Positions 50,001-57,194 of a stretch of 64,000 nucleotides of DNA are shown here, in pieces. Made by a program: the position numbers and the translations under genes. Origin of the DNA: Theristus sp. LFF4_11 (lineage: Eukaryota; Nematoda; Chromadorea; Monhysterida; Xyalidae); assembly GCA_030248135.1 (NCBI GenBank), contig JASANC010003237.1, positions 1 through 64,000 on the forward strand, read 5' to 3'. Positions within the stretch are counted from its first letter, which is position 1; each line of letters opens with the position of its first letter. A model generated the notes under the pieces. That model saw nothing but the letters and a program-made list of their open reading frames with translations. It did no database searches and was not told the origin of the DNA.

Positions 50001-51151
50001 TGGTTCTCGTCTCCAAGTTTAGAGAAATGGTGTGGCGGAAATTGGCTCAACTGTGATGATCTGAAAATTTAACCCAAAGAACAATGTCACAACACCTCAG
50101 AAGTGCCCAAAATTAAACATGGATTCGTGTCTACGTCGACGTCTGCGTCAACTTTGTAGCCACCATTAAACTTTGAAAATCTCCCACTGTTAGGCTCAAC
50201 TGCGAGCGCGTGAGGAGATGCTCTCGCCGTTGTACCACACGGTCGCCGTGCAGTTCGCCGATCTGCATGACACGGCGGGACGAATGCTGGAGAAGAGTGT
50301 CATTCAGGTTGGTCAAAGCAGCAGTGTTTAGTAATAAAATCATAATTCGCACAGTATTGATAGTATCTTCTCCACTGCAGGCCATCGTCGATTGGCCGGA
50401 GTCGCGTCGTCGGTTCTACTGGCGTTTGAGACGTCGCCTTCTGGAAGAGCGCGTCAAGAAGCGAATTCGTGCCGCGTGCAAGGACACGGTCACTGATAAG
50501 CAAATAGACGCGATGCTCTATCGGTGGTTTAATGCAACTGAGTCGATGCAGGTTGGATGAATGTTCAGCTTTGGTTTGGCGCTTTGTGTTCAATGACTTG
50601 AGTGCAATGACAAAGGTCGAACAATTAACCAGCCTATAATCTGTTTGTATTTCATTGCCATTTCAGGTACCCTCGAGCTGGGAAGACGATGAAGGCGTGG
50701 TACAGTGGCTGGAACTGCAGTTGGATGAAACGCAGTTAACCACCGTGGAGGAGAATCTTCGCTGTTTGGAACGTGACGCGCTCATACAGAATATCAAAGA
50801 GTTTGTTGACATTTTAAAACACGTTGTGTTGTTTGTTTCAATAAGGTTGAAATAAACCTCAAAAAGCTTGTTTCCTATCAACACGACAATCGATATTCTT
50901 CACCAGACTTAACGTGCACGATTCAACATAAGGGCACAATGACCGACAAAGACTACGCTTTTCCACTTTATTAAACAACCGACCAAGCTAAAACCTTTTT
51001 CAGTCTGCTAGCTGATAAAAAGCCTGGCGTTTTGATGGACACCGTTCGCGAGATTGCTCAGAACTTGTCACCTTCACAGCTGACTGAGCTGAGTCAAATG
51101 TTCTCAACACTCGGCTCTCACCAGACGCTGTGTCGCACGCAGACTTCATGA
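23030..51151 (+). CDS. ACACA: Acetyl-CoA carboxylase, multifunctional eukaryotic type
   Basis: Fifty-three exons, 7,413 bp, about 2,470 aa: 23030-23129, 23290-23505, 23673-23766, 27354-27504, 27754-27892, 28301-28492, 28791-28999, 29089-29199, 29378-29587, 29725-29838, 29957-30049, 30181-30310, 30622-30784, 31204-31458, 31605-31686, 31771-31916, 31984-32096, 32221-32302, 32397-32487, 32770-32897, 33107-33209, 33342-33458, 33522-33622, 33764-33848, 33933-34012, 34119-34278, 43690-43872, 43950-44142, 44489-44678, 44834-44966, 45193-45419, 45485-45659, 45934-46112, 46215-46352, 46483-46605, 46675-46825, 46987-47125, 47236-47319, 47408-47553, 47678-47894, 47969-48093, 48182-48272, 48343-48443, 48577-48685, 48755-48874, 49051-49160, 49221-49335, 49482-49659, 49751-49904, 50194-50307, 50381-50551, 50667-50800, 51004-51151. 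It makes malonyl-CoA from acetyl-CoA and bicarbonate. Biotin carboxylase: residues about 165-725 ([42 protein letters not shown]). Biotin lysine in EVMKM near residue 855. Carboxyltransferase: from about 1720 to the end ([21 protein letters not shown]). Intron 3 holds a foldback element; intron 26 holds four antisense genes. Intron 30 has a GC donor. ATG 27361 could start a shorter isoform. Confidence 0.95.
24306..27158. mobile_element. Foldback element with TTAA flanks in ACC intron 3
   Basis: The outer ends are TTAAGATAGG (about 24307) and CCTATCTTAA (about 27147-27156), which read as a TTAA target plus a short TIR. The first 1.3 kb is repeated in reverse in the last 1.3 kb with modest divergence. 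For example, GTTTTCAAATTCAGTCAAAT at 24371 pairs with its complement near 27090, and the hairpin text GTCGCCGGGACTCACACGAT at 24771 pairs near 26690. The centre near 25650 is the meeting point of inverted tandem units. Only short non-transposase frames are present. The TTAA site suggests a piggyBac-type target preference, but the TIR is not a classical piggyBac end. Confidence 0.75.
25085..26430. repeat. Tandem units inside the foldback element
   Basis: Units of about 125-150 bp contain the phrases AATGTTTATTTTGC, CGGATTACTCCGCACCCTAAAA and TGGGGACAGAA. Four copies run forward (starts near 25095, 25246, 25372, 25520). A similar number run in reverse from about 25640 to 26420, so the array itself is mirror-symmetric. 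Confidence 0.7.
28625..28765. repeat. Intronic short dispersed repeat (CAATCAG family)
   Basis: In ACC intron 6. It contains GTGAATCACAGACAATCAGC, TGATTGGCTGCTTTTCAGTT and CAATAAGCATGCCAGATTCA. The same phrases occur in ACC introns 13, 19 and 32 and in the HSPA13 introns. Non-coding. Confidence 0.5.
30818..30965. repeat. Intronic short dispersed repeat (CAATCAG family)
   Basis: In ACC intron 13. It contains TGTCGAATTGTGAAGCAT, GGTGATTGGCTGCTTTTCAA and GCAGCCAATCAGCATGCCC in the same order as the copy at 28625. Confidence 0.55.
32575..32735. repeat. Intronic short dispersed repeat (CAATCAG family), inverted
   Basis: In ACC intron 19. It is read in reverse relative to the copy at 30818, with TTAATCTGGCATGCTGATTC and CTCTGATTCACAGTTCGG marking the two ends. 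Confidence 0.5.
34279..34966. other. 5' part of ACC intron 26, no gene seen
   Basis: AT-rich intron sequence lies between the ACC exon 26 donor and the 3' end of the first nested gene. It contains one dispersed repeat (34665-34905). No exon on either strand. Confidence 0.5.
34665..34905 (+). repeat. Dispersed repeat, plus copy
   Basis: It contains GTGACGTCATTTTATTTAAA, TTGGTGTGACTTATTCGACA and GTGGCACATGACGTCATTTC. The same 240 bp occurs inverted at 52870-53110, 18 kb away. A TACAGGGTGTTGCATAAATA phrase just upstream (34615) may be one terminus of the element. No open reading frame of interest. Confidence 0.65.
34967..36930 (-). CDS. Ionotropic-receptor-like protein A (nested in ACC intron 26)
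   Basis: Exons 36930-36803, 36657-36138, 35694-35434 and 35311-34967 (1,254 bp, 417 aa, phases consistent). The order follows the ionotropic glutamate receptor fold without an amino-terminal domain. It starts MYSLK, then YSFPC and DCPFPG; S1 contains [12 protein letters not shown], whose second Arg aligns with the ligand-carboxylate Arg of iGluRs. M1 ([16 protein letters not shown]) is followed after only about 17 polar residues by the M3-like [16 protein letters not shown] and then the S2 start ELVQV. Later S2 has an acidic residue ([11 protein letters not shown]) and [11 protein letters not shown]4 ([20 protein letters not shown]) is in the last exon. No M2 pore loop is present. Function is unknown; a ligand-binding membrane protein is inferred. 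The exon 1/2 junction is the least certain. Confidence 0.75.
37370..38713 (-). CDS. Ionotropic-receptor-like protein B (nested)
   Basis: Two exons, 38713-37775 and 37675-37370 (1,245 bp, 414 aa). The S1, M1, M3 and most of S2 segments are one uninterrupted frame, so the lack of an M2 pore loop cannot be blamed on a missed exon. Landmarks: MYSLKVSS (1-8), DCPFPG (29-34), [12 protein letters not shown] (90-101, Arg95 aligned with the iGluR ligand Arg), M1 141-156, polar linker 157-186, M3 about 187-212 with [20 protein letters not shown] (221-227) aligned with the canonical post-M3 SAEDLAK segment, [11 protein letters not shown] with the S2 acidic residue, MALAPWVPD, and M4 about 384-410. This is the best-preserved member and the reference for the family. 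Antisense to ACC. Confidence 0.85.
39121..40457 (-). CDS. Ionotropic-receptor-like protein C, internally deleted (nested)
   Basis: Exons 40457-40198, 40102-39583 and 39444-39121 (1,104 bp, 367 aa) give an open frame. It keeps [21 protein letters not shown]1 ([16 protein letters not shown]), M3 ([15 protein letters not shown]), [17 protein letters not shown] and M4. About 48 residues that hold the PERR ligand-arginine segment in A, B and D are missing between DMDIW and LAVYG. In their place is about 95 bp that can be removed only as an intron (CG/gtttca ... taaccag/A). The S2 acidic residue is also changed ([11 protein letters not shown]). Either a decaying pseudogene or a receptor that no longer binds the original ligand. 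Confidence 0.6.
41179..42784 (-). CDS. Ionotropic-receptor-like protein D (nested)
   Basis: Exons 42784-42680, 42546-41963, 41823-41619 and 41496-41179 (1,212 bp, 403 aa). It starts MVYTLRVSS, then LFPCG and DCPSPG. S1 has [18 protein letters not shown], with Arg and the FTEPL segment kept. M1 ([16 protein letters not shown]) is followed after about 18 residues by the M3 [16 protein letters not shown], then ENTEELAQ. S2 has [12 protein letters not shown] with the acidic residue and [12 protein letters not shown]4 is [21 protein letters not shown]. The same gene order and missing M2 are seen as in A to C. The junction between exons 1 and 2 uses a weak acceptor and may be 1-3 codons off. First in transcription order of the tandem array (D, C, B, A). 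Confidence 0.75.
42860..43689. other. 3' part of ACC intron 26, upstream of receptor gene D
   Basis: Non-coding. It contains a short palindromic MITE (43371-43537). The promoter of gene D should lie just above 42784 on the minus strand, but no specific element is recognised. Confidence 0.4.
43371..43537. mobile_element. Tc1/mariner-pogo type MITE
   Basis: A near-perfect hairpin. TACAGTCGAACTCTAGATTA at the left is matched by TTTGGAGTTCGACTGTA at the right, with arms of about 70 bp (inner part ACAGAAAGCATG/CATGCTTTCTGT) around a 25-bp loop, and TA at both ends. Non-autonomous. It lies in ACC intron 26 close to exon 27. Confidence 0.75.
45690..45875. repeat. Intronic short dispersed repeat (CAATCAG family)
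   Basis: In ACC intron 32. ACGCTGATTGGTTGTGCTGA, TTGGCATGCTGATTGCCAGC, CAGCCAATCAGTGAATTGCC and AACAGTTCGACTGTTG match the other intronic copies and the TIR of the element at 43371. Confidence 0.5.
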
Positions 51152-52869
51152 AGCGTTGATGAAAAATTCGGACATCCAATCAAAATTACTTGTACTTGTA
51201 CCTCTCTCTTGTTATGTGAAACTGATGCGTTATTGGTTGTTGCTACTGGTTTATGTGCCGTATTTTTAAGCGATATTGGTCTCACATTTTCAGTTGTTTT
51301 AAAGAAATGTTTGCTTGAACCAGGTGTTGTATTTTGTTGGTTTTATTATTTTTTGGGTATTCATCTTGTTATGTACCTTATAGTTCCAAAAACGTTTATG
51401 AGCATGTTCTTCAGTTTACCGTTGCTTTTACTTCCTGCCGACGCTCACCTAACTTTTTTTCTAGAACCGATATATGGTGGTTTTCTACTGTGTTCCTAGA
51501 ATATGCACAAATATTGCCTTATTTATTTTGTTTTGTTTTGCGTTGCTTAAAAAAATATCTGTAAAAACAAGCGGATACAAATGGAACTTCAAAAATGTGA
51601 TTTTCGCACAATGGTAGTGACACTGACAATTGGCATCTAACATGGACGTGATTATGACAATTCATTTACTTTTGATATGATTTGTTTTGTTTTTGGTATA
51701 TGACTATTTTTGTTTGCGTCGCTGGTGAATGGGTTGTTGAGTTGTTTGTTGTTGTTTTTTTTGTATTTTGATTGCTTACACCTTGCCAGGGATTTTACGT
51801 GATATATCCCGTTATAAGCGCGCAGCGCAGCGCAAACGCAAATCATAATTGTTGTTGTTCTTGTTGAAGGCTCACATTTTTACACATTTCTATGGTTTCC
51901 CACATAGGTTATTTGTTGTGGTTTCAATTGTAGTGCCCAATGTGTTCAAAAGTTTTAAGAAAAATAACGATTGAAAGTTCGCATGTCGACTTTTTAGCCA
52001 CTATATTTTACTTGTTTTCTTTGTCTCTAGTATTTTTTCCATCGTGTTCCTCACATTCACAGATTACATTTCACTTTTTTCATTTTTTTCATTTCTTCTG
52101 GATTTATAGTGCATTCGATAGTTCAAATTAATTTCAATCGCACTATTTTAAAAATCAGTTTCTGAAAATTTATCGCTTCTTCCTCGTCTTTATATCAAAC
52201 GTATCAAACTTTGTTTGCAACCATGGAAAATCGATATGGGCAAAATAAAATCGACAAAACTAAACTAAAATGAATTGAATGAAATCAATCCACTGCATTA
52301 CCGTTCGGAATCAAGGTTTGTGTATTTGAGTAACAGGCTGTTGTTTACAAGAGAAAATCCTCAAAAAGATCAAACGTCAATTGGCCGAAGACGATGAAGA
52401 AGATGAGGACGAAGACAATCACTGTCAGGTGAGAACCTTGATGATGATGATGATGATGACGTACATGAGGAATCATGCGTTTTGAGATTCTCGGTGAAAC
52501 CGAGAATTTGTGAACTCCCGGCGCACAACACACATGTCGTGAAACGCGTATTCCATATCAGAGAAAATCAAATGATTCGACGTACAAGCAACAAAGCAAA
52601 AATTAAAGTCATGGTTGAATGACAAACAGGATTGACAAAAATCAAAGTCATGATGACAAACAAAATGAAGATCAGTGGGCAAAAAAAGAAAGTCATAATT
52701 GAATGACAAACAAAATGAAGATCTGTCAGATCAAAAAATAAAAACTGAGAAGTCGCGAAGATCAGATCAAGCAGAACAAAAAAGTTGATGACCAGACAAA
52801 AAAAAGTTGGTAACTATCCAAATTAGATTCAATTCAAGTTTCAATGATGGGCAATAACTGCAATTTTTT
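51152..52869. other. ACC 3' flank, no gene seen
   Basis: AT-rich sequence after the ACC stop. It has T-rich tracts and a (GAT)n-like run at 52440-52460, plus short imperfect repeats of GAATGACAAACAAAATGAAG at 52615-52730. No credible exon on either strand. The first AATAAA is far downstream (near 52245), so the real ACC polyadenylation site is unclear. Confidence 0.45.
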
Positions 52870-53110
52870 TGTAATTATCTATGGCCTATTTTTTTAAACG
52901 TGTCCCACTGAAATGACCTCATGTGCCACAAAACATGCGCTTGTTGTTCACAGCAAACCAGACTATCCGTTTAGCCGATTTCTTCCCGTAAACGAATGGT
53001 GAATGTCGAATCAGTCACACCAAACTGAAATATTAGTGCCTGTACTTTGACAAACGGGCGTTTTTAAATAAAATGACGTCACGTTAGTCCGGACACGTTT
53101 GAATAAATCC
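52870..53110 (-). repeat. Dispersed repeat, minus copy
   Basis: Reverse complement of 34665-34905 with few differences, including the GTGACGTCATTT and GGCACATGAGGTCATTTC-like phrases on the minus strand. Confidence 0.65.
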
Positions 53111-54038
53111 ACAATACACGACACGTATAAAAAGCGAAAAAATGGAGCATCGGAATTCATTATGCTCTATTCCATTACTCGTCATCTACCGGCAGCAAAT
53201 GACTGGCACCAGCAGACACTCTCAGCAGGCGCTAGAGAAGTCATCATCACCATCAAGCTAAGCTACGCAATTGCACGGGCACAATCGTCAATGTTGCTGC
53301 TGGCAGTTTCAACGGTTCGGGCCACATTGTGCTCGCGTCAGTGACAACACGGCTGTGCACGCCGACAGTGAAACTGCGCTTCAACGCGTTCTACGCTGGC
53401 CTCGTCAACGTGTGTCAACCCGCCACTATCCAGTCGCTGATGGGTTCCGCTGATCTATTCAGCTAAGCCAAGCCTAAAGGGTATTTTGTCGACACGATCT
53501 TTTTTAATGGTTAAGGATTTTTAATGAATTGTCTCTAAAAGCATGAAACACGGTCAAATACTGAATTTACCCATTGAATTTAGTAGAACATTGAACCGAT
53601 TGAATGTTATAACCACGGAGAACGGTCTTGACACGATCACACAGATTCCACGATTTTTTCCAATTAAGGCTTGCGAAGCCTCAGGACACCTACAAAACTT
53701 CTTCATTGCTCCGGTATGAGACGTAATTTTGTAATTGCACAACACCACAATTCTGTAGGTGCCCTATGATTTAGCAAGCCGTTATCAAGGATAATCGTGA
53801 AAAAACTGTATGTCCCAAGACTACAATAGCTGGGTTTCAGTGCTAATGCTTGATGATCAGGGAACATTGTGTCAAGCTCCAAAATCGTCGTTACCGTATT
53901 CCGATAGCCGAAACTAAGTATTTCACCCCACAAGTTGCATGTTAAAAGATGGAACGAAGTTTTCTGGTGCGACCGGTCTATACTGGGTGACCGGTCTGCT
54001 GGGCGAATAATACCGCCAAAGGCCCGTTTATACCTAAC
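53111..54038. other. Unassigned intergenic sequence
   Basis: Mixed composition. The 53150-53460 part is GC-richer and open in more than one frame, but nothing in it resembles a known family and no splice context supports a gene. The rest shows nothing distinctive. Confidence 0.35.
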
Positions 54039-54620
54039 GTATGCAGACGTACGTCAGATGCGAACGAACGGAAATCCTAAAGTGACGACCGTATCATTTT
54101 ACAATTCGCGTTCGTTCGCACCTGGCGCACGTCGACGTACGTCTGCATACGTCAGCATTCGTCAAGTGTGAACGAAGACGTAAAGAATAACGTTCAAATC
54201 AACTTCTGAACCTCTGCACACACTTACCTATTGTAGCACGTTGTCAAATAACAATTAAGCAGTGGAAAAATTATTTTTTCTTGTAATTGCGTCTTGTTTC
54301 ATCAAATCAGGGTCAATTTTTGTTTAATTATGTTGTTTCCGTGCGATCGTCACTTTGTTACCGTATTACCACCGACGTCACATAAACCTGCCAAAAGTGA
54401 CGTGTACGGCTATGATCGAAATTTTTTTATCTCATGTTGGTTTATCTCTCATAGATGATTCTGTTGTTTGTGATATTTTGTTTGTGCATCAGATGCGAAC
54501 GAACTGAAATCCTAAAGTGACGTGCCGTATCGCTTTACGATTTGCGGTCGTACGCACCTGACGCACGTCGACGTACGTCAGCATACGTCAGCATTTGTCA
54601 GATGTGAACGAAACGTAAAT
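54039..54620. repeat. Two direct copies of a hairpin repeat beside the telomeric array
   Basis: About 130 bp at 54055-54184 recurs at 54491-54620 (GATGCGAACGAACG, CCTAAAGTGACG, GCACGTCGACGTACGTC, GTGAACGAA). The first copy is itself a hairpin: ACGTATGCAGACGTACGTCA at 54039 pairs with TGACGTACGTC-like text at 54130-54153. The second copy ends about 30 bp before the first telomeric unit. Confidence 0.6.
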
Positions 54621-54652
54621 CTTTTTGTGCTAAAAACGAAAACGTAAATTTA

Positions 54653-56035
54653 GGCCTAAGCCTATGCCTAAGCCTAAGCCTAAGCCTAAGCCTAAGCCTA
54701 AGCCTAAGCCTAAGCCTAAGCCTAAGCCTAAGCCTAAGCCTAAGCCTAAGCCTAAGCCTAAGCCTAAGCCTAAGCCTAAGCCTAAGCCTAAGCCTAAGCC
54801 TAAGCCTAAGCCTAAGCCTAAGCCTAAGCCTAAGCCTAAGCCTAAGCCTAAGCCTAAGCCTAAGCCTAAGCCTAAGCCTAAGCCTAAGCCTATGCCTAAG
54901 CCTAAGCCTAAGCCTAAGCCTAAGCCTAAGCCTAAGCCTAAGCCTAAGCCTAAGCCTAAGCCTAAGCCTAAGCCTAAGCCTAAGCCTAAGCCTAAGCCTA
55001 AGCCTAAGCCTAAGCCTAAGCCTAAGCCTAAGCCTAAGCCTAAGCCTAAGCCTAAGCCTAAGCCTAAGCCTAAGCCTAAGCCTAAGCCTAAGCCTAAGCC
55101 TAAGCCTAAGCCTAAGCCTAAGCCTAAGCCTAAGCCTAAGCCTAAGCCTAAGCCTAAGCCTAAGCCTAAGCCTAAGCCTAAGCCTAAGCCTAAGCCTAAG
55201 CCTAAGCCTAAGCCTAAGCCTAAGCCTAAGCCTAAGCCTAAGTCTAAGCCCAAGCCCAAGCCCAAGCCCAAGCCCAAGCCCAAGCCCAAGCCCAAGCCCA
55301 AGCCCAAGCCCAAGCCCAAGCCCAAGCCCAAGCCCAAGCCCAAGCCCAAGCCCAAGCCCAAGCCCAAGCCCAAGCCCAAGCCCAAGCCCAAGCCCAAGCC
55401 CAAGCCCAAGCCCAAGCCCAAGCCCAAGCCCAAGCCCAAGCCCAAGCCCAAGCCCAAGCCCAAGCCCAAGCCCAAGCCCAAGCCCAAGCCCAAGCCCAAG
55501 CCCAAGCCCAAGCCCAAGCCCAAGCCCAAGCCCAAGCCCAAGCCCAAGCCCAAGCCCAAGCCCAAGCCCAAGCCCAAGCCCAAGCCCAAGCCCAAGCCCA
55601 AGCCCAAGCCCAAGCCCAAGCCCAAGCCCAAGCCCAAGCCCAAGCCTAAGCCTAAGCCTAAGCCTAAGCCTAAGCCAAAGCCAAAGCCAAAGCCAAAGCC
55701 AAAGCCAAAGCCAAAGCCCAAGCCAAAGCCAAAGTCTAAGCCAAGCATAAGCCTAAGCCTAAGCATAAGCCTAAGCCTAAGCCTAAGCCTAAGCCTAAGC
55801 CTAAGCCTAAGCCTAAGCCTAAGCCAAAGCCAAAGCCAAAGCCAAAGCCAAAGCCAAAGCCAAAGCCAAAGCCAAAGCCAAAGCCAAAGCCAAAGCCAAA
55901 GCCAAAGCCAAAGCCAAAGCCAAAGCCAAAGCCAAAGCCAAAGCCAAAGCCAAAGCCAAAGCCAAAGCCAAAGCCAAAGCCAAAGCCAAAGCCAAAGCCA
56001 AAGCCAAAGCCAAAGCCAAAGCCAAAGCGAAAGCG
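54653..56035. repeat. Interstitial telomeric array (TTAGGC on minus strand) with variant blocks
   Basis: Hexamers run without a break in register over long blocks. GCCTAA (minus strand TTAGGC) from about 54655 to 55241 is interrupted only by two GCCTAT units. GCCCAA (TTGGGC) runs from 55249 to 55644. A short GCCTAA block ends near 55674. GCCAAA (TTTGGC) lies at 55675-55735, followed by mixed GCCTAA and GCATAA at 55743-55822, and GCCAAA again to about 56030. TTAGGC is the nematode telomere unit. Long reading frames across it are only hexamer translations (Pro-Lys, Leu-Gly and so on). Confidence 0.97.
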
Positions 56036-56075
56036 ATGCGGATGCGGGGCAGGTGCATATCATAATGAAGCGTTG

Positions 56076-56842
56076 CGAAAAATTTTCCTCTAATATGCTC
56101 TGAAAACCTCAATTTTGGCACAATTTTTCGAAAGTTCAACAAAAATTTTCTTTGATTATACCTCGTAAAACCTTTAGCAGTCGATTTTGGACCGTTTTAC
56201 CGACTGATTTTAGGCTTCGACAACATCTGCGATGAAGTTTTTGAGCGTCCCAAAGCTTGGCCTACCATTTCCGATGCAGATAAGGTGACAATTCGCCTCG
56301 CAGAGCGTCCGATTGTGCTCGCTGCTCCGTTTGCAAGCGCTACGTTGTCTGGTTGCTGCTTCGTGTCGTGTCGTCGCGACACCATCAGAAGAATTGATCG
56401 AATTTCAAGGCGGTATGTTTGTCTTCACTTTAGCATTAGCTTAGCTGGGGACAATTAGTGACGTTTTGGAGGTCAAAACACAAGAAGAGGCATGGTGACC
56501 AGTACCGTGGGCCCAAAACAATTTTCGAAGGGGGGGTATGGTGCCGTGGGGGGGTGCCGACCAAAAAGTGAGGGGGGGTCCAACCTATGGTAACGTGGGA
56601 CCCCCCCATGGGGGTCCCATGGGGGGTGCATTTTTTCAAAATTTTCTGTATGGTAAGCCAACCTTTGGGACGCTTAAAAACTTCATCGCAGATGTTGTTG
56701 AAACCTGAAATCAGTCGGTAAAACGGTTCAAAATGGACTGCTGACGGTTTTACGAGGTAATATCAAAGAAAATTTTTGTTTAACTTTCGAAAAATTGTGC
56801 CAAAATTGAGGTTTTCAGAGCATATTAGAGGAAAATTTTTCG
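56076..56842. repeat. Inverted repeat unit (193-bp arms) abutting the telomeric array
   Basis: 56076-56268 and 56650-56842 are inverted copies of the same length with about 10% difference. They share GAAAATTTTCCTCTAATATGC at the outer end and CATCTGCGATGAAGTTTTT near the inner end. The 380-bp core holds most of an exon-like frame (56214-56412) and a G-run segment (56498-56650) also present at 17465-17640. The unit starts 40 bp after the telomeric array. Confidence 0.8.
56214..56412 (+). other. Orphan exon-like open segment of unknown origin
   Basis: The segment is bounded by GATTTTAG/GC and CG/GTATGT, fits phase 1 to phase 2, and is open for 65 codons. It reads FDNICDEVFERPKAWPTISD, then DKVTIRLAERPIVLAAPFAS and RRDTIRRIDRISR. 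Codon choice is like that of the real genes here. I do not recognise the protein. Its first 55 bp are repeated inverted in the right arm of the surrounding repeat. It may be a captured exon or a relic of a gene once near a chromosome end. No partner exons were found nearby. Confidence 0.4.
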
Positions 56843-57194
56843 AATTTTTTTTTTAAATGGGCATTTTTGTTTTTTTTAATTACGTTTTTGTTTAAAAAAA
56901 TTTTGATTTTTGTTTAACAACCCTACCGGCGTCCGGCGAGTCTTCGATTCGATTCGATTCACCCGCACCCCCCGCGCGCCCCCGCCCCTCCCCCCTGTAA
57001 ACCAAAACAGACTGTTTTTTTAGAAAAATTGATTTGAATGAAAAAGGAGAAAGCGAACGAAACAGACGAGAAATGAGACTTTATTCTCAATCTCATCTCA
57101 AAGTCGAAGAAAATATGATCGTATTCGTAAATTAGATCACTGCCGTGCGGCATCATCAGGGACTGGCACACAAACACATTCGTGTTACAAAAAC

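Noticed and set aside
53099..53453. Overlapping open frames in GC-richer sequence
   Set aside because: No recognisable domain, no splice context, and open in competing frames.
54653..56035. CRISPR-like or satellite array
   Set aside because: The unit is a six-base telomere repeat with no spacers, in a eukaryotic genome.
54630..56142. Very long open frames on both strands (Pro-Lys, Leu-Gly, Leu-Ala and Ser-Gln dipeptide repeats)
   Set aside because: They are translations of a telomeric hexamer array in all frames. There is no splice or start context and the array itself explains them.
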